Positions 26,211 through 34,454 of a stretch of 64,000 bases of DNA are shown one piece after another. A program made the translations under genes and the position numbers. The DNA lies in the NCBI GenBank assembly GCA_947066815.1, contig CAMSZT010000008.1, positions 24,245-88,244 on the forward strand, read 5' to 3'. The stretch's first letter is position 1. Each line of letters starts with the position of its first letter. This DNA comes from an uncultured Lachnotalea sp. (lineage in GTDB: Bacteria; Bacillota; Clostridia; Lachnospirales; Lachnospiraceae). The notes under the pieces were generated by a model that was not told the DNA's origin, searched no databases, and saw only the letters and a list, made by a program, of their open reading frames with translations.

Positions 26211-27173
26211 TTATTTTTTGTAGGAAGAGGCCGCCTCTATGGCCACATGGAGCCGGTGCAGGTCCACGTCCGTGGGGAGGGTGCAGTCGGCGCCCAGGAT
26301 CCAGTTTTTGGAGCCGAAGGTGTCCATGACCTGATGGACGGCGGCGGTGATCTTCTCGTCGGTGCCGTCGACCAGCACGCCGTCCCGGTCGTCCAGTCCG
26401 CCCAGGTACACCTTGTCCGCGCCGAAGATCCGGCGTCCCTCGACGAGATCCGGGTTGTCGGAGAACACGCCCCAGTTGTAGATGTGGGCGTCATAGTCTT
26501 TATAACGGTTCAGGTTCAGGTGGTCCTTGCACATGTGGAGTACGTTGCAGGGGGCGCCCTTTGCGGCGTTCAGGATCTGCAGCTCGAAGGGCTTGATGAA
26601 GGTCTCATATTCTTCGTCGGTGAAGAGGAAGTCCTCTGCGCCCAGGGCCGCATAGTAGATGCCGTCACAGCCGGCCTTTAAGCATTCCGCGGAGAGATAT
26701 TCCAGATAGTCGGCCAGGATGCCGAACACGTGCTTCATGCCCTCGGGGTTCGCCCGCAGGTAATCCACGAGAAGCTTACGGTTTTCCTCGAAATTTTTCT
26801 CGACGCCGACCAGGGCGTGGAAAGCGGAGGCGATGATCCCGTGGATGGTGACAAGCATCACGGCTTCGCCTTTCATCTGTTCACAGATCTCCTTTACCAG
26901 CTCCACCTCCCGGAGGATGATCGGATCGTCGTGAGGGATGGGCTGCATTTTGCCGAGGTCGGCGGGGGACTGGATCTGTTCCTGTCTGGGCACCGTGTTC
27001 TCATTCATGATCTTGCAGAGAGAGGTGCCGCTCTCTTTAAAAAATTTCAGATGGATGTCCACGGCCGGTTTTCCGTACTCATTGCCCTTGGGGAAATGAA
27101 GCCAGAAGCCGCAGGGGATCTGATCGGGGGTCTCGCCGCGGAGCACCGCCAATACTTGTTCTTTCTTTGTCAT
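26211..27173 (-). CDS. Uroporphyrinogen-decarboxylase-fold protein, MtaA/CmuA methyltransferase-like
   Basis: A 320-residue URO-D-superfamily barrel. It carries the zinc motif of corrinoid methyltransferases (MtaA/MtbA/CmuA): H-x-C in NVLHMCKDH and a later Cys in ILGADCTLPTDV, so methyl transfer is more likely than haem synthesis. No other haem genes are nearby and no corrinoid protein is encoded beside it. AAAGGAGG lies 6 nt before the ATG. It is a single-gene unit on the minus strand with its own promoter at 27235. The substrate is unknown. Confidence 0.82.
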   Translation of the reverse strand: MTKKEQVLAVLRGETPDQIPCGFWLHFPKGNEYGKPAVDIHLKFFKESGTSLCKIMNENTVPRQEQIQSPADLGKMQPIPHDDPIILREVELVKEICEQMKGEAVMLVTIHGIIASAFHALVGVEKNFEENRKLLVDYLRANPEGMKHVFGILADYLEYLSAECLKAGCDGIYYAALGAEDFLFTDEEYETFIKPFELQILNAAKGAPCNVLHMCKDHLNLNRYKDYDAHIYNWGVFSDNPDLVEGRRIFGADKVYLGGLDDRDGVLVDGTDEKITAAVHQVMDTFGSKNWILGADCTLPTDVDLHRLHVAIEAASSYKK

Positions 27174-27234
27174 AAAATCCTCCTTTCAGGATGCGGGTCA
27201 TTGCGCCCTCACTGATATGATTAGTCGTAACCTC

Positions 27235-27262
27235 ATTATAGCAGAAATGAGGGAAAAAGCAA
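27235..27262 (-). promoter_or_regulatory. Promoter of the minus-strand URO-D gene
   Basis: Minus strand TTGCTT (27262-27257) and perfect TATAAT (27240-27235), spacer 16 bp, about 60 bp ahead of the start codon. Confidence 0.6.
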
Positions 27263-27312
27263 TCGGATTTGACCGCCCAGATGGGAATTTTTCCGGCATT
27301 CTTTGTTATGGA

Positions 27313-27342
27313 TTGCCGGGGCGGGGAAGAGTCTGTTATAAT
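27313..27342 (+). promoter_or_regulatory. Promoter of ispF
   Basis: TTGCCG (27313-27318) and perfect TATAAT (27337-27342), spacer 18 bp, with TGT making an extended -10. It lies 36 bp before ispF. Confidence 0.65.
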
Positions 27343-27378
27343 AAGGAAAACAGACAGCAGAAGGGAGTTTGAGGATCT

Positions 27379-27867
27379 ATGAGGATTGGGATGGGATATG
27401 ACGTCCACCGGCTGGCCGAGGGGCGGGAGCTGATCCTGGGGGGCGTAAAGATCCCTTATGAGAAAGGGCTGCTCGGCCATTCGGATGCGGATGTGCTGCT
27501 CCACGCGGTGATGGACGCCCTCTTGGGGGCGGCGGCCCTGGGGGACATCGGACAGCATTTTCCGGACACGGACGACGCTTATCGGGGAATCTCCAGCGTG
27601 AAACTTCTGGAGCAGGTGGGAGAGCTCCTTTGGAAGCATCAGTACCGGATCGGGAACATCGACGCGACGGTGATCGCCCAGAGGCCGAAGCTCTCCCCCT
27701 ACCGGGAGGAGATGCGCCGGAATATCGCGGAGGCGCTCCGCATTCCCGTCTCCCTGGTGAATGTGAAGGCGACCACCGAGGAGGGGCTCGGGTTTACCGG
27801 GAGCGGCGAGGGGATCTCCGCCCAGGCGGCAGCCCTTCTCGAGTCCTTCGAGGCTGTGGAAATTTAG
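27379..27867 (+). CDS. ispF: 2-C-methyl-D-erythritol 2,4-cyclodiphosphate synthase
   Basis: Cyclises CDP-methylerythritol phosphate, the fifth step of the non-mevalonate isoprenoid pathway, as a trimer. At 162 residues it has the usual length. Zinc ligands are seen in GYDVHRL (Asp8, His10) and [19 protein letters not shown] (His42 region), and the C-terminal [15 protein letters not shown] is conserved. It stands just before cysS, which has its own promoter immediately downstream; ispF and cysS are neighbours in many clostridia. Confidence 0.95.
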   Translation: MRIGMGYDVHRLAEGRELILGGVKIPYEKGLLGHSDADVLLHAVMDALLGAAALGDIGQHFPDTDDAYRGISSVKLLEQVGELLWKHQYRIGNIDATVIAQRPKLSPYREEMRRNIAEALRIPVSLVNVKATTEEGLGFTGSGEGISAQAAALLESFEAVEI

Positions 27868-27870
27868 GGC

Positions 27871-27962
27871 TTGACAAAACGGAGAAAACTGCATAGACTG
27901 AGAGAAAGAGTAAACCTGCGGAATCCGGGGGCTTCGTCTCTTTCGAGACGGGGCCCTTCACT
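27871..27962 (+). promoter_or_regulatory. cysS promoter and hairpin leader
   Basis: TTGACA (27871-27876) and TAGACT (27894-27899), spacer 17 bp, begin 4 bp after the ispF stop. The leader contains a GGGG-CTTCGTCTC/GAGACG-GGGCCC hairpin (about 27928-27961) that looks like the terminator half of an attenuator but has no T tract. The leader is too short for a complete T-box and lacks the T-box sequence. Confidence 0.65.
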
Positions 27963-27982
27963 GCATCAGGAGGAAGAAGAAC

Positions 27983-29386
27983 ATGAAAGTTTTCAATACG
28001 CTTTCCAGAAAGAAGGAGGAGTTTGTCCCGCTGGAGCCGGGGAAGGTGCGGATGTATGTCTGCGGCCCCACCGTGTACAATTTTATCCATATCGGAAATG
28101 CCAGGCCCATGATCGTCTTTGACACGGTGAGACGGTATTTCGAGTACAAGGGTTATGATGTGAATTATGTCTCCAATTTTACCGACGTGGACGACAAGAT
28201 CATCAACAAGGCCATCGAGGAGGGAGTGGATTCCTCCGTGATCTCGGAGCGCTACATTGCCGAGTGCAAAAAGGATATGGAGGGCATGAATGTGAAGCCG
28301 GCCACCACCCATCCGCTGGCCACGGAGGAGATCCACGGCATGATCGACATGATCGGGAAGCTGATCGAGAAGGGCTACGCCTATAAGGCGGAGGACGGGA
28401 CGGTCTATTACCGCACCAGGAAGTTTAAAGAGTACGGGAAGCTGTCCCATAAGAACCTGGAGGACCTGCAGGCGGGCCACCGGGAGATCAAGGTGGTGGG
28501 AGACAAGGAGGACGATCTGGACTTCGTGCTCTGGAAGCCGAAGAAGGACGGGGAGCCTTACTGGGAATCTCCCTGGTGCGACGGACGTCCCGGCTGGCAT
28601 ATCGAGTGCTCCGTCATGGCCAAGCATTACCTGGGGGACGAGATCGACATCCATGCGGGCGGCGAGGATCTGATCTTCCCTCACCATGAGAATGAGATCG
28701 CCCAGAGCGAGGCGGCCAACGGGAAACAGTTTTCCAAATACTGGATGCACAATGCGTTTTTGAATATCGACAACAGGAAGATGTCCAAATCCCTGGGGAA
28801 TTTCTTTACCGTGCGGGAGATCAGCGAGAAATATGATCTGCAGGTGCTCCGGTTCTTTATGCTGAGCGCCCATTACAGAAGCCCCTTAAATTTCAGCGCC
28901 GAGCTGATGGAAGCCTCCAAGAACGGCCTGGTCCGGATCCTGACAGCGGTGGAACGGCTGGGCGAGCTTCTGGAGACGGCCGCGGACAGGGAGATGGCGG
29001 AGGAGGAAAAGGCCGTACAGGACCAGGTCAGAGAACTGGTGGAAAAGTACGAGGCCGCCATGGAGGACGACTTCAATACGGCAGATGCCGTCTCGGCCGT
29101 GTTTGAGCTGGTGAAGCTGGCCAATACTTCCGTGGATGAGGGAAGCAGCAGGGCTCTTGTGGGATACGTGAAGGGCACGGCAGAGAAGCTCTGCGACGTG
29201 CTGGGGATCCTCACGGAAAAGAAGGAGGAGCTTTTGGACGCCGACATCGAGGCTCTGATCGCCGAGCGGCAGCAGGCGAGGAAGGATAAAAATTTCGCCA
29301 GAGCCGACGAGATCCGGGATACGCTGGCGGCAAAGGGGATCCTCCTCAAGGATACCAGAGAAGGGGTCAAATGGACGAGGGCGTAA
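27983..29386 (+). CDS. cysS: Cysteinyl-tRNA synthetase
   Basis: Class I synthetase of 467 residues charging tRNA-Cys in the cytoplasm. HIGH motif HIGNARP follows the zinc-binding MYVCGPTVYN. Further ligands are in GWHIECSVMA and HHENEIAQSEA. KMSKSLGNFFT is the KMSKS loop, and the C-terminal DALR-like domain and ARKDKNFARADEIRD tail are typical. AGGAGGAAGAAG precedes the ATG. Its last 16 bp overlap mrnC, the common cysS-mrnC-rlmB order of Firmicutes. Confidence 0.97.
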   Translation: MKVFNTLSRKKEEFVPLEPGKVRMYVCGPTVYNFIHIGNARPMIVFDTVRRYFEYKGYDVNYVSNFTDVDDKIINKAIEEGVDSSVISERYIAECKKDMEGMNVKPATTHPLATEEIHGMIDMIGKLIEKGYAYKAEDGTVYYRTRKFKEYGKLSHKNLEDLQAGHREIKVVGDKEDDLDFVLWKPKKDGEPYWESPWCDGRPGWHIECSVMAKHYLGDEIDIHAGGEDLIFPHHENEIAQSEAANGKQFSKYWMHNAFLNIDNRKMSKSLGNFFTVREISEKYDLQVLRFFMLSAHYRSPLNFSAELMEASKNGLVRILTAVERLGELLETAADREMAEEEKAVQDQVRELVEKYEAAMEDDFNTADAVSAVFELVKLANTSVDEGSSRALVGYVKGTAEKLCDVLGILTEKKEELLDADIEALIAERQQARKDKNFARADEIRDTLAAKGILLKDTREGVKWTRA

Positions 29387-29826
29387 GAGAAGATATGCCG
29401 GACGTCCGCACCTATTCTCCGCTGACGCTGGCCTTTATCGGGGACGCCGTGTTCAGCCTCTCTATCCGCACGGTTGTGGTGAAAAAGGGCAACGCGGCTC
29501 CGGGAAAGCTCCACGAAGCCTGCAGCGAGCTGGTGCAGGCGAGGACCCAGTCCCGGATGATCCGGGGAATCCTCCCGGAGCTTTCGGAGGAGGAAAAAGA
29601 CGTTTACCGGAGGGGCCGCAATGCCCAGGCGCCCAGCCGGGCGAAACACGCCACCATGTCGGAGTACCGCCATGCCACGGGGTTAGAGGCGCTGTTCGGC
29701 TACCTCTACCTGGTCGGCCGCAGGGAGCGGATGAGGGAGCTTGTGGAGTCCTGCCTGCGGTTTTATGAGGGCGGGCAGGAGAGGCCGGCCGGGCCTGTAC
29801 AGGACGTATCCGGGGAGGAAGCATGA
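29371..29826 (+). CDS. mrnC: Mini-ribonuclease III
   Basis: A 151-residue RNase III catalytic domain without a dsRNA-binding domain, which matures 23S rRNA ends. The signature is LTLAFIGDAVFSLSIR with the catalytic acidic residues, followed by RNAQAPSRAKHATMSEYRHATGLEALFGYLYL. The start overlaps the cysS end by 16 bp and the stop is directly followed by rlmB, so the three are co-translated. Position between cysS and rlmB is classical. Confidence 0.93.
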   Translation: MDEGVREDMPDVRTYSPLTLAFIGDAVFSLSIRTVVVKKGNAAPGKLHEACSELVQARTQSRMIRGILPELSEEEKDVYRRGRNAQAPSRAKHATMSEYRHATGLEALFGYLYLVGRRERMRELVESCLRFYEGGQERPAGPVQDVSGEEA

Positions 29827-30567
29827 ATGAGATATGAGGAATCGGTGATCGAGGGGCGCAACGCGGTGCTGGAGGCATTCCGCTCCGGAAAGACCGTTGA
29901 CCGGCTGTTCATCCTGAAGGGATGTCAGGACGGGCCGGTACTGAGCATTGCCAGGATGGCGAGAAAGCAGGATACGCTGATCCAGTATGTGCCGAAGGTC
30001 CGGCTGGACCAGCTCTCCGATACGGGAAAGCACCAGGGGGTCATCGCCTACGCGGCGGCCTATGCGTATGCCTCGGTGGAGGACATGCTGGCCCTGGCGA
30101 AAGAAAAGGGGGAGCCGCCCTTTTTGTTCCTGCTGGACGGGATCGAGGATCCCCACAACCTGGGGGCCATCATCCGGACAGCCAATCTCTCCGGGGCCCA
30201 CGGGGTGATCATTCCCAAACGGCGGGCGGCGGGACTCACGTCTGTGGTGGCGAAGGCCTCGGCGGGCGCTATCAATTATACGCCGGTGGCGAAGGTGACA
30301 AACCTGACGGCGGTCATGGAGGACCTGAAAAAAGAGGGGCTGTGGTTTGTCTGCGCCGATATGGACGGGACCCTCATGTACGACCTGGATCTGACAGGCC
30401 CCCTCGGCATCATCATAGGGAACGAGGGGGAGGGCGTGAGCCGGCTGGTGAGAGAACGGTGCGATCTGACGGCGGCCATCCCCATGAAGGGGGATATCGA
30501 TTCCCTCAACGCGTCGGTGGCGGCCGGCGTGCTGGCCTATGAGGCGCTTCGCCAGAGGCTGGAGTAG
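29827..30567 (+). CDS. rlmB: 23S rRNA (guanosine-2'-O)-methyltransferase RlmB (TrmH family)
   Basis: A 246-residue SPOUT (knotted) methyltransferase using S-adenosylmethionine. The N-terminal substrate-binding domain starts VIEGRNAVLEAFRSGK. Motif 1 is DGIEDPHNLGAIIRTA, motif 2 is GIIIGNEGEGVSRLV and motif 3 is IPMKGDIDSLNASVAAGVLAYE. The length is standard. The ATG follows the mrnC stop with no gap. Other TrmH members can have different target sites, so RlmB is the likely rather than proven identity. Confidence 0.9.
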   Translation: MRYEESVIEGRNAVLEAFRSGKTVDRLFILKGCQDGPVLSIARMARKQDTLIQYVPKVRLDQLSDTGKHQGVIAYAAAYAYASVEDMLALAKEKGEPPFLFLLDGIEDPHNLGAIIRTANLSGAHGVIIPKRRAAGLTSVVAKASAGAINYTPVAKVTNLTAVMEDLKKEGLWFVCADMDGTLMYDLDLTGPLGIIIGNEGEGVSRLVRERCDLTAAIPMKGDIDSLNASVAAGVLAYEALRQRLE

Positions 30568-30577
30568 GGTCTTTATT

Positions 30578-30595
30578 TGCAGGAATATTCCTGCA
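30578..30595. repeat. Perfect 18-bp palindrome after rlmB
   Basis: TGCAGGAATATTCCTGCA is self-complementary over all 18 bp, 10 bp after the rlmB stop. It may act as a protein-binding site or weak hairpin; no T tract follows. Confidence 0.5.
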
Positions 30596-30606
30596 GTTAC
30601 TGAGTT

Positions 30607-30841
30607 ATTTTAAACAGGCAATCGCGAAATCGCGAAACATGGGAAGGATCCTGACAATTGCATCCAGGAAAAGCCCTCTTCGCCATAGAAAGGAGACCAT
30701 GGAAAACGGGAGGGCCTCTGCCCGACTGTTTTCTGTGCTTATGGGCTCCTTGGAATGTTTGGCGCTGCAGGCTTTGGATGGATCAATTGTCAGGATCCAC
30801 TCGACAATTCTACGTTTCGTAATTGCCCGAATCATTTTAAA
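30607..30841. repeat. Long palindromic mobile-like element, 211 bp, copy 3
   Basis: Bounded by GGCAATCGCGAAA (from 30617) and GTTTCGTAATTGCC (to 30827), the same type of ends as at 9187 and 53706. Inside, GGATCCTGACAATTG (30646-30660) pairs with CAATTGTCAGGATCC (30784-30798), and the rest of the arms is loosely complementary, so a single hairpin of about 210 nt is predicted. ATTTTAAA occurs on both flanks (30607-30614 and 30834-30841), like a target duplication. No protein is supported inside. It lies directly upstream of the next gene's ribosome-binding site. Confidence 0.7.
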
Positions 30842-30862
30842 ATGGGAAAGGAGAAGTGTACC

Positions 30863-31879
30863 ATGACACCTTATGAGAGGATCAGGGCGATGGTAAAGGG
30901 GGAGCCGGTGGACCGGCCCGGCGCGAGCGCATGGAAGCATTTCCATGAGGAGGACCGGGTGGTCTCTGACCTGGTGAAAAAAACCATTGCTTTTGAGGAG
31001 CAGAACGAATGGGATTTTGTGAAGGTCATGGCAAACGGCGTCTATGTCCAGGAGCAGTACGGGGCGGACATACAGTGGTCCCGGGACGGCATCGAGTTTC
31101 CGACGACCCTGAGGAGGGTCATCAACAGTCCCAGGGGATTCCGGGAGTTAAAGCTGGTGGATGTGACCACCGGGCCGGTCCACAGGGAGGTGGAGGTCAT
31201 CAAACGGCTCATGGAGCATTACGGCGGAAAGGTCCCGGTGACGGCGACGGTATTTACGCCTCTGACCTATGCCCAGGAGCTTTACAACGGTTTTCAGAAC
31301 CCCTATCCCTTCGTGGATCTGGTGCGCTACTACGGGGAGGACCTGAAGGAAGGGCTCAAGGTCCTGACGGAGCTGACCAGAAATATCATCGAAGAGTTTG
31401 TGAAGGCGGGAGTGGACGGTTTCTTCTATTCCACCCAGTTCGGGAACGGGCTCCAGATGACGCCGGAGCTCTATGAGGAGTTCGGGAAGCCCTCGGATCT
31501 GGAGGGCTTTGCCCCCGCGGTCGGAAAGACCTGGTTCAATGTCCTCCACATCCATGGGGATGATGACCTGTTCTTTGACCAGTTCCTGGATTATCCCTTT
31601 GAGGCCTTTAACTGGCAGTCCACCATCTCCAATGTGTCCCTGGCAGACGCGGCAAAGAAGACGGACAAGATCCTGATCGGCGGGCTGGAGCGGGAATATG
31701 ATTTCCGCATCGCGGACAGGGATCAGTTAAAGGAATCCATCCTGGCCAAGGTGAAGGCCGCCGCGGAGGCGGTGCCGAAGAACCGGCTGATCCTGGCGCC
31801 CGGCTGTGCCCTCCCCAACGATGTGCCGGAATTCCGCTTCAACGTCTTAAAGGAAGCGGTGGAGGAGCTCTATGGTTGA
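30863..31879 (+). CDS. URO-D-fold protein, second MtaA-like paralogue
   Basis: A 338-residue URO-D-superfamily protein beginning MTPYERIRAMVKGEPVDRP, the usual opening of this family. Where methyltransferases have H-x-C, this has NVLHIHGDDD, keeping a His pair, and a later Cys in LILAPGCALPNDVP; the zinc site is therefore His-x-His...Cys if present. ATG 30863 is chosen over upstream starts because AAAGGAGAAG lies 7 nt before it. The Gfo/Idh oxidoreductase overlaps its stop by 8 bp, so both probably act on the same compound. The substrate is unknown. Confidence 0.82.
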   Translation: MTPYERIRAMVKGEPVDRPGASAWKHFHEEDRVVSDLVKKTIAFEEQNEWDFVKVMANGVYVQEQYGADIQWSRDGIEFPTTLRRVINSPRGFRELKLVDVTTGPVHREVEVIKRLMEHYGGKVPVTATVFTPLTYAQELYNGFQNPYPFVDLVRYYGEDLKEGLKVLTELTRNIIEEFVKAGVDGFFYSTQFGNGLQMTPELYEEFGKPSDLEGFAPAVGKTWFNVLHIHGDDDLFFDQFLDYPFEAFNWQSTISNVSLADAAKKTDKILIGGLEREYDFRIADRDQLKESILAKVKAAAEAVPKNRLILAPGCALPNDVPEFRFNVLKEAVEELYG

Positions 31880-32873
31880 CCTTGTGATCGTCGGTGCGGG
31901 CGATATCGCCCGCAAGCGGCATATCCCCGGGATCCGGAAGGCGGAGCACGGACGGCTTTTCGGGTTCTACAACAGGAATGTGGAGCGGACGAGGGAGCTG
32001 GCCGCACAGTATCAGGTGAAGTGCTATGAGAGCGCGGAGGAGATCTGGGAGGATCCTTCGGTGGATGCCGTCCTCATCTCCACGCCGCCGGCTTCCCACG
32101 AAAGTCTGGCAGTGAAGGCCCTGGAGGCGGGGAAGCATGTCCTTCTGGAAAAGCCCATGACTCTCCGCGAGGAGGAGGCAGAGCGGATCCGGGAGGCCGC
32201 GGAAAGATCCGGGGCAAAGTTCATGATGCTCCATGTACAGCGGTTTTACGGACCCCATAAGAAGGCGAAGGAGCTCTTGGAGCAGGGGCGGATCGGCCGG
32301 CTTTTATCCTGCCGGACCTTCCTCGGCAACGGAAATGCGGGCGGGGGAGGGGATCTGTCGCCCTCCTGGCATGACACCCTTTTTGATGTGGCGATCCACC
32401 GGATCGACCTCCTGCGTTACCTGGTGGGGGCGGAGGCGGAGCAGGTCTTCTGCCACAGGAGCAGCCTGTCAGGCTGCAGGAGCGCGGGGGCAGAGACTCC
32501 GGCGGAGGATCATATGGTCGGGCTTTTCCAGTTTGCGAACGGTGCGGTCGGGACTCTGATCTCCACCCGCTGCGCCTACGGCGGCGAGGACCGCTCCACG
32601 GAGCTGTTCGGGACAGAGGGACGGATCACCACCTACCGGGATGGCCACGGCCTGATCCTGGAAAGAAAGGACGGGGAGCGGGAGGTCTTTGATTTTCCGG
32701 ACGGCTTGGACCAGAGGAAATTGGAGCTGACGGACATCCATGAGAGGTTCTGCCTCTGCATCGAGGAGGATACGGAGCCTCCGGTGACGGTGTGGGACGG
32801 AGTGATGTCGGTGCGCCTGGCGTCCGCCCTGGAACGGTCGGACCGGGAGAAACGGTGGGTGGAGCCGGTCTGA
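31872..32873 (+). CDS. Gfo/Idh/MocA-family oxidoreductase
   Basis: A 333-residue NAD(P)-dependent dehydrogenase. The N-terminal Rossmann domain has VGAGDIARKRHIPG near residues 7-20. EKPMTL (about 95-100) contains the conserved catalytic-region Lys, and HDTLFDVAIHRIDLLRYL (about residues 167-184) supplies the conserved His. The C-terminal alpha/beta domain ends with WDGVMSVRLASALERS. Family members oxidise or epimerise sugars and inositols. It is translationally coupled to the URO-D-like gene. A terminator follows at 32986. Confidence 0.88.
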   Translation: MVDLVIVGAGDIARKRHIPGIRKAEHGRLFGFYNRNVERTRELAAQYQVKCYESAEEIWEDPSVDAVLISTPPASHESLAVKALEAGKHVLLEKPMTLREEEAERIREAAERSGAKFMMLHVQRFYGPHKKAKELLEQGRIGRLLSCRTFLGNGNAGGGGDLSPSWHDTLFDVAIHRIDLLRYLVGAEAEQVFCHRSSLSGCRSAGAETPAEDHMVGLFQFANGAVGTLISTRCAYGGEDRSTELFGTEGRITTYRDGHGLILERKDGEREVFDFPDGLDQRKLELTDIHERFCLCIEEDTEPPVTVWDGVMSVRLASALERSDREKRWVEPV

Positions 32874-32943
32874 AGGGAAGACGGGAGATCCGTTCGTCAG
32901 GAAGATATGAGAAACCAGACATCGAAAGCAGATAGAAATACAT

Positions 32944-32974
32944 AGGGAAACGCTGATCAAAGTGTTTCTTTAGG
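32944..32974 (+). repeat. Small hairpin repeat (GGAAACGCTGATCAA family), copy 2
   Basis: GGAAACGCTGATCAA (32946-32960) followed by GTGTTTCTTTA forms a hairpin like that at 7061-7092. Both copies lie just downstream of an oxidoreductase gene. Confidence 0.5.
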
Positions 32975-32985
32975 CAAAGTTATAG

Positions 32986-33021
32986 AGCCGGGAATCTAAA
33001 AAAACAGGTTCCCGGCTTTTT
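32986..33021 (+). terminator. Terminator of the URO-D/Gfo operon
   Basis: GCCGGGAA (32987-32994) pairs with TTCCCGGC (33009-33016), followed by TTTTT. From here to 33170 the sequence is AT-rich and carries no gene. Confidence 0.85.
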
Positions 33022-33177
33022 CTGCCCGGATCTGCACTTTTAAAGTTGTTATTAGATAATAAAAATACAAATTTCAAAATCATACTGATAATACTAGTGA
33101 AAAAACAAGATAAATAAAAAATAAGTATTGACATATTGTGCAGAGTGATGTATAAATAAATCAGAAACAAAGAAAAA

Positions 33178-33273
33178 ACGTACAAGTAGACCATGGGAAG
33201 TACAAATCAGGAGAGGGAAGGTGATAAAACAATACAAATTGTTCTTGTATCCCGGGGCAAATGGCATTACAAT
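33178..33273 (+). promoter_or_regulatory. araR promoter with candidate AraR operators
   Basis: TTGTAT (33245-33250) and TACAAT (33268-33273) with a 17-bp spacer form the promoter. Three sequences resemble the AraR box known from Bacillus (ATTTGTACGTACAAAT): ACGTACAAG at 33178-33186, GTACAAAT at 33200-33207, and a dyad ATACAA-N7-TTGTAT at 33232-33250 that overlaps the -35. Autoregulation by the AraR encoded next is inferred. Confidence 0.65.
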
Positions 33274-33355
33274 AGAGAATAGACGGAGAAGTTGATCGGA
33301 AGACAACCGGACAATCAGACGAAACGAGATAGAAGAACAGGAAAGAGACGGAGCA

Positions 33356-34426
33356 ATGGCAAAGTATCAGGTATTGGCAGATTGGATCAGGCAGGGGATC
33401 GAGACGGGGACGCTCGGCGCCGGGGAGCGGCTGCCCTCGGAGCAGAAGCTCCAGGAGCAGTTTGCGGTGAGCCGCCAGACCGTGCGGAGGGCGCTCTCGG
33501 TGCTGGAGGAGGCGGGGATCCTCCGCAGCCGCCAGGGGAGCGGGACCTTCGTGGTGGACCGGGAGGCGGAGGAGCAGAGGAGGAGCCGGCGCGTCGCCGT
33601 GGTGACCACCTATGTGGACAATTATATTTTCCCGGGGATCATCCGGGGGATCGAGGGCGCGCTTTCCGGACAGGGCTTTCAGATGCAGCTTGCCTTTACG
33701 GGCAATCGGCTCTGGCGGGAGGCGGAGGTCTTAAAGGACCTTCTGTCCCAGGATCTCAGGGGGCTGATCATCGAAACCACCAAGAGCGCCCTGCCAAATC
33801 CCAATCTTTTCCTGTACCGGGAGCTTATGGAGCGGGGGATCCCCATCGTATTCCTGAACAGCAGGTACCCGGAGCTTGAGGGATGTCCCATGGTCTCCCT
33901 GCAGGATGAGGAGGCCGGATATCTGGCGGCAGGGCATCTGATCGCCTGTGGACACCGGAGGCTGGGCGGGCTCTTCAAATCCGACGACGGGCAGGGCATC
34001 CGGCGGTACCAGGGCTTTATGAGAGGGCTCTGGGAGGCCGGGATCTATGACCGGGAGAGAAGTATGGTCTGGTTTGACACGGAGGATGCCGCCGATCTTT
34101 CGCAGATGGAGCGGAAACTGGTGGAGCGTCTTGGGGGGTGCGACGGCATTCTCTGCTACAATGACAGCGCAGCCCTTGAGGTGATGGAGCTGTTCAAAAG
34201 GAACGGGATCCTGGTGCCGGGGGATATTTCCGTCGTGAGCGTGGACGATACGGAGCTGGCCCTCCGCGGAAACGTGGGGCTGACCTCCGTCCAGCATCCG
34301 AAGGGACGTCTTGGAGAGAAAGCGGCCGAGGTCCTGCTCTCTATGATCAGAAGCGGCATCCCGGGAGAGGATCACGAGTTTGAGGCCCGCCTTTCGGAGC
34401 GGGATTCTGTGAAAAAACGTTTGTAG
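33356..34426 (+). CDS. araR: Arabinose repressor AraR
   Basis: 356 residues. An N-terminal GntR-type winged helix (about 1-70; QVLADWIRQGIETGTLGAGERLPSEQKLQEQF) is fused to a LacI/RbsB-like effector domain (about 78-350; DGILCYNDSAALEVM, VSVVSVDDTELA). This GntR-LacI hybrid is the hallmark of AraR, which releases DNA on binding L-arabinose. It heads an operon with araA and a sugar kinase, supporting the name. Candidate operators overlap its own promoter. Confidence 0.93.
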   Translation: MAKYQVLADWIRQGIETGTLGAGERLPSEQKLQEQFAVSRQTVRRALSVLEEAGILRSRQGSGTFVVDREAEEQRRSRRVAVVTTYVDNYIFPGIIRGIEGALSGQGFQMQLAFTGNRLWREAEVLKDLLSQDLRGLIIETTKSALPNPNLFLYRELMERGIPIVFLNSRYPELEGCPMVSLQDEEAGYLAAGHLIACGHRRLGGLFKSDDGQGIRRYQGFMRGLWEAGIYDRERSMVWFDTEDAADLSQMERKLVERLGGCDGILCYNDSAALEVMELFKRNGILVPGDISVVSVDDTELALRGNVGLTSVQHPKGRLGEKAAEVLLSMIRSGIPGEDHEFEARLSERDSVKKRL

Positions 34427-34454
34427 TTTTTATTATTTTAGGAGGATGAAAAAC

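Noticed and set aside
27871..27982. T-box riboswitch in front of cysS
   Set aside because: Only about 80 nt of leader follow the promoter and no T-box sequence is present; only a terminator-like hairpin is seen.
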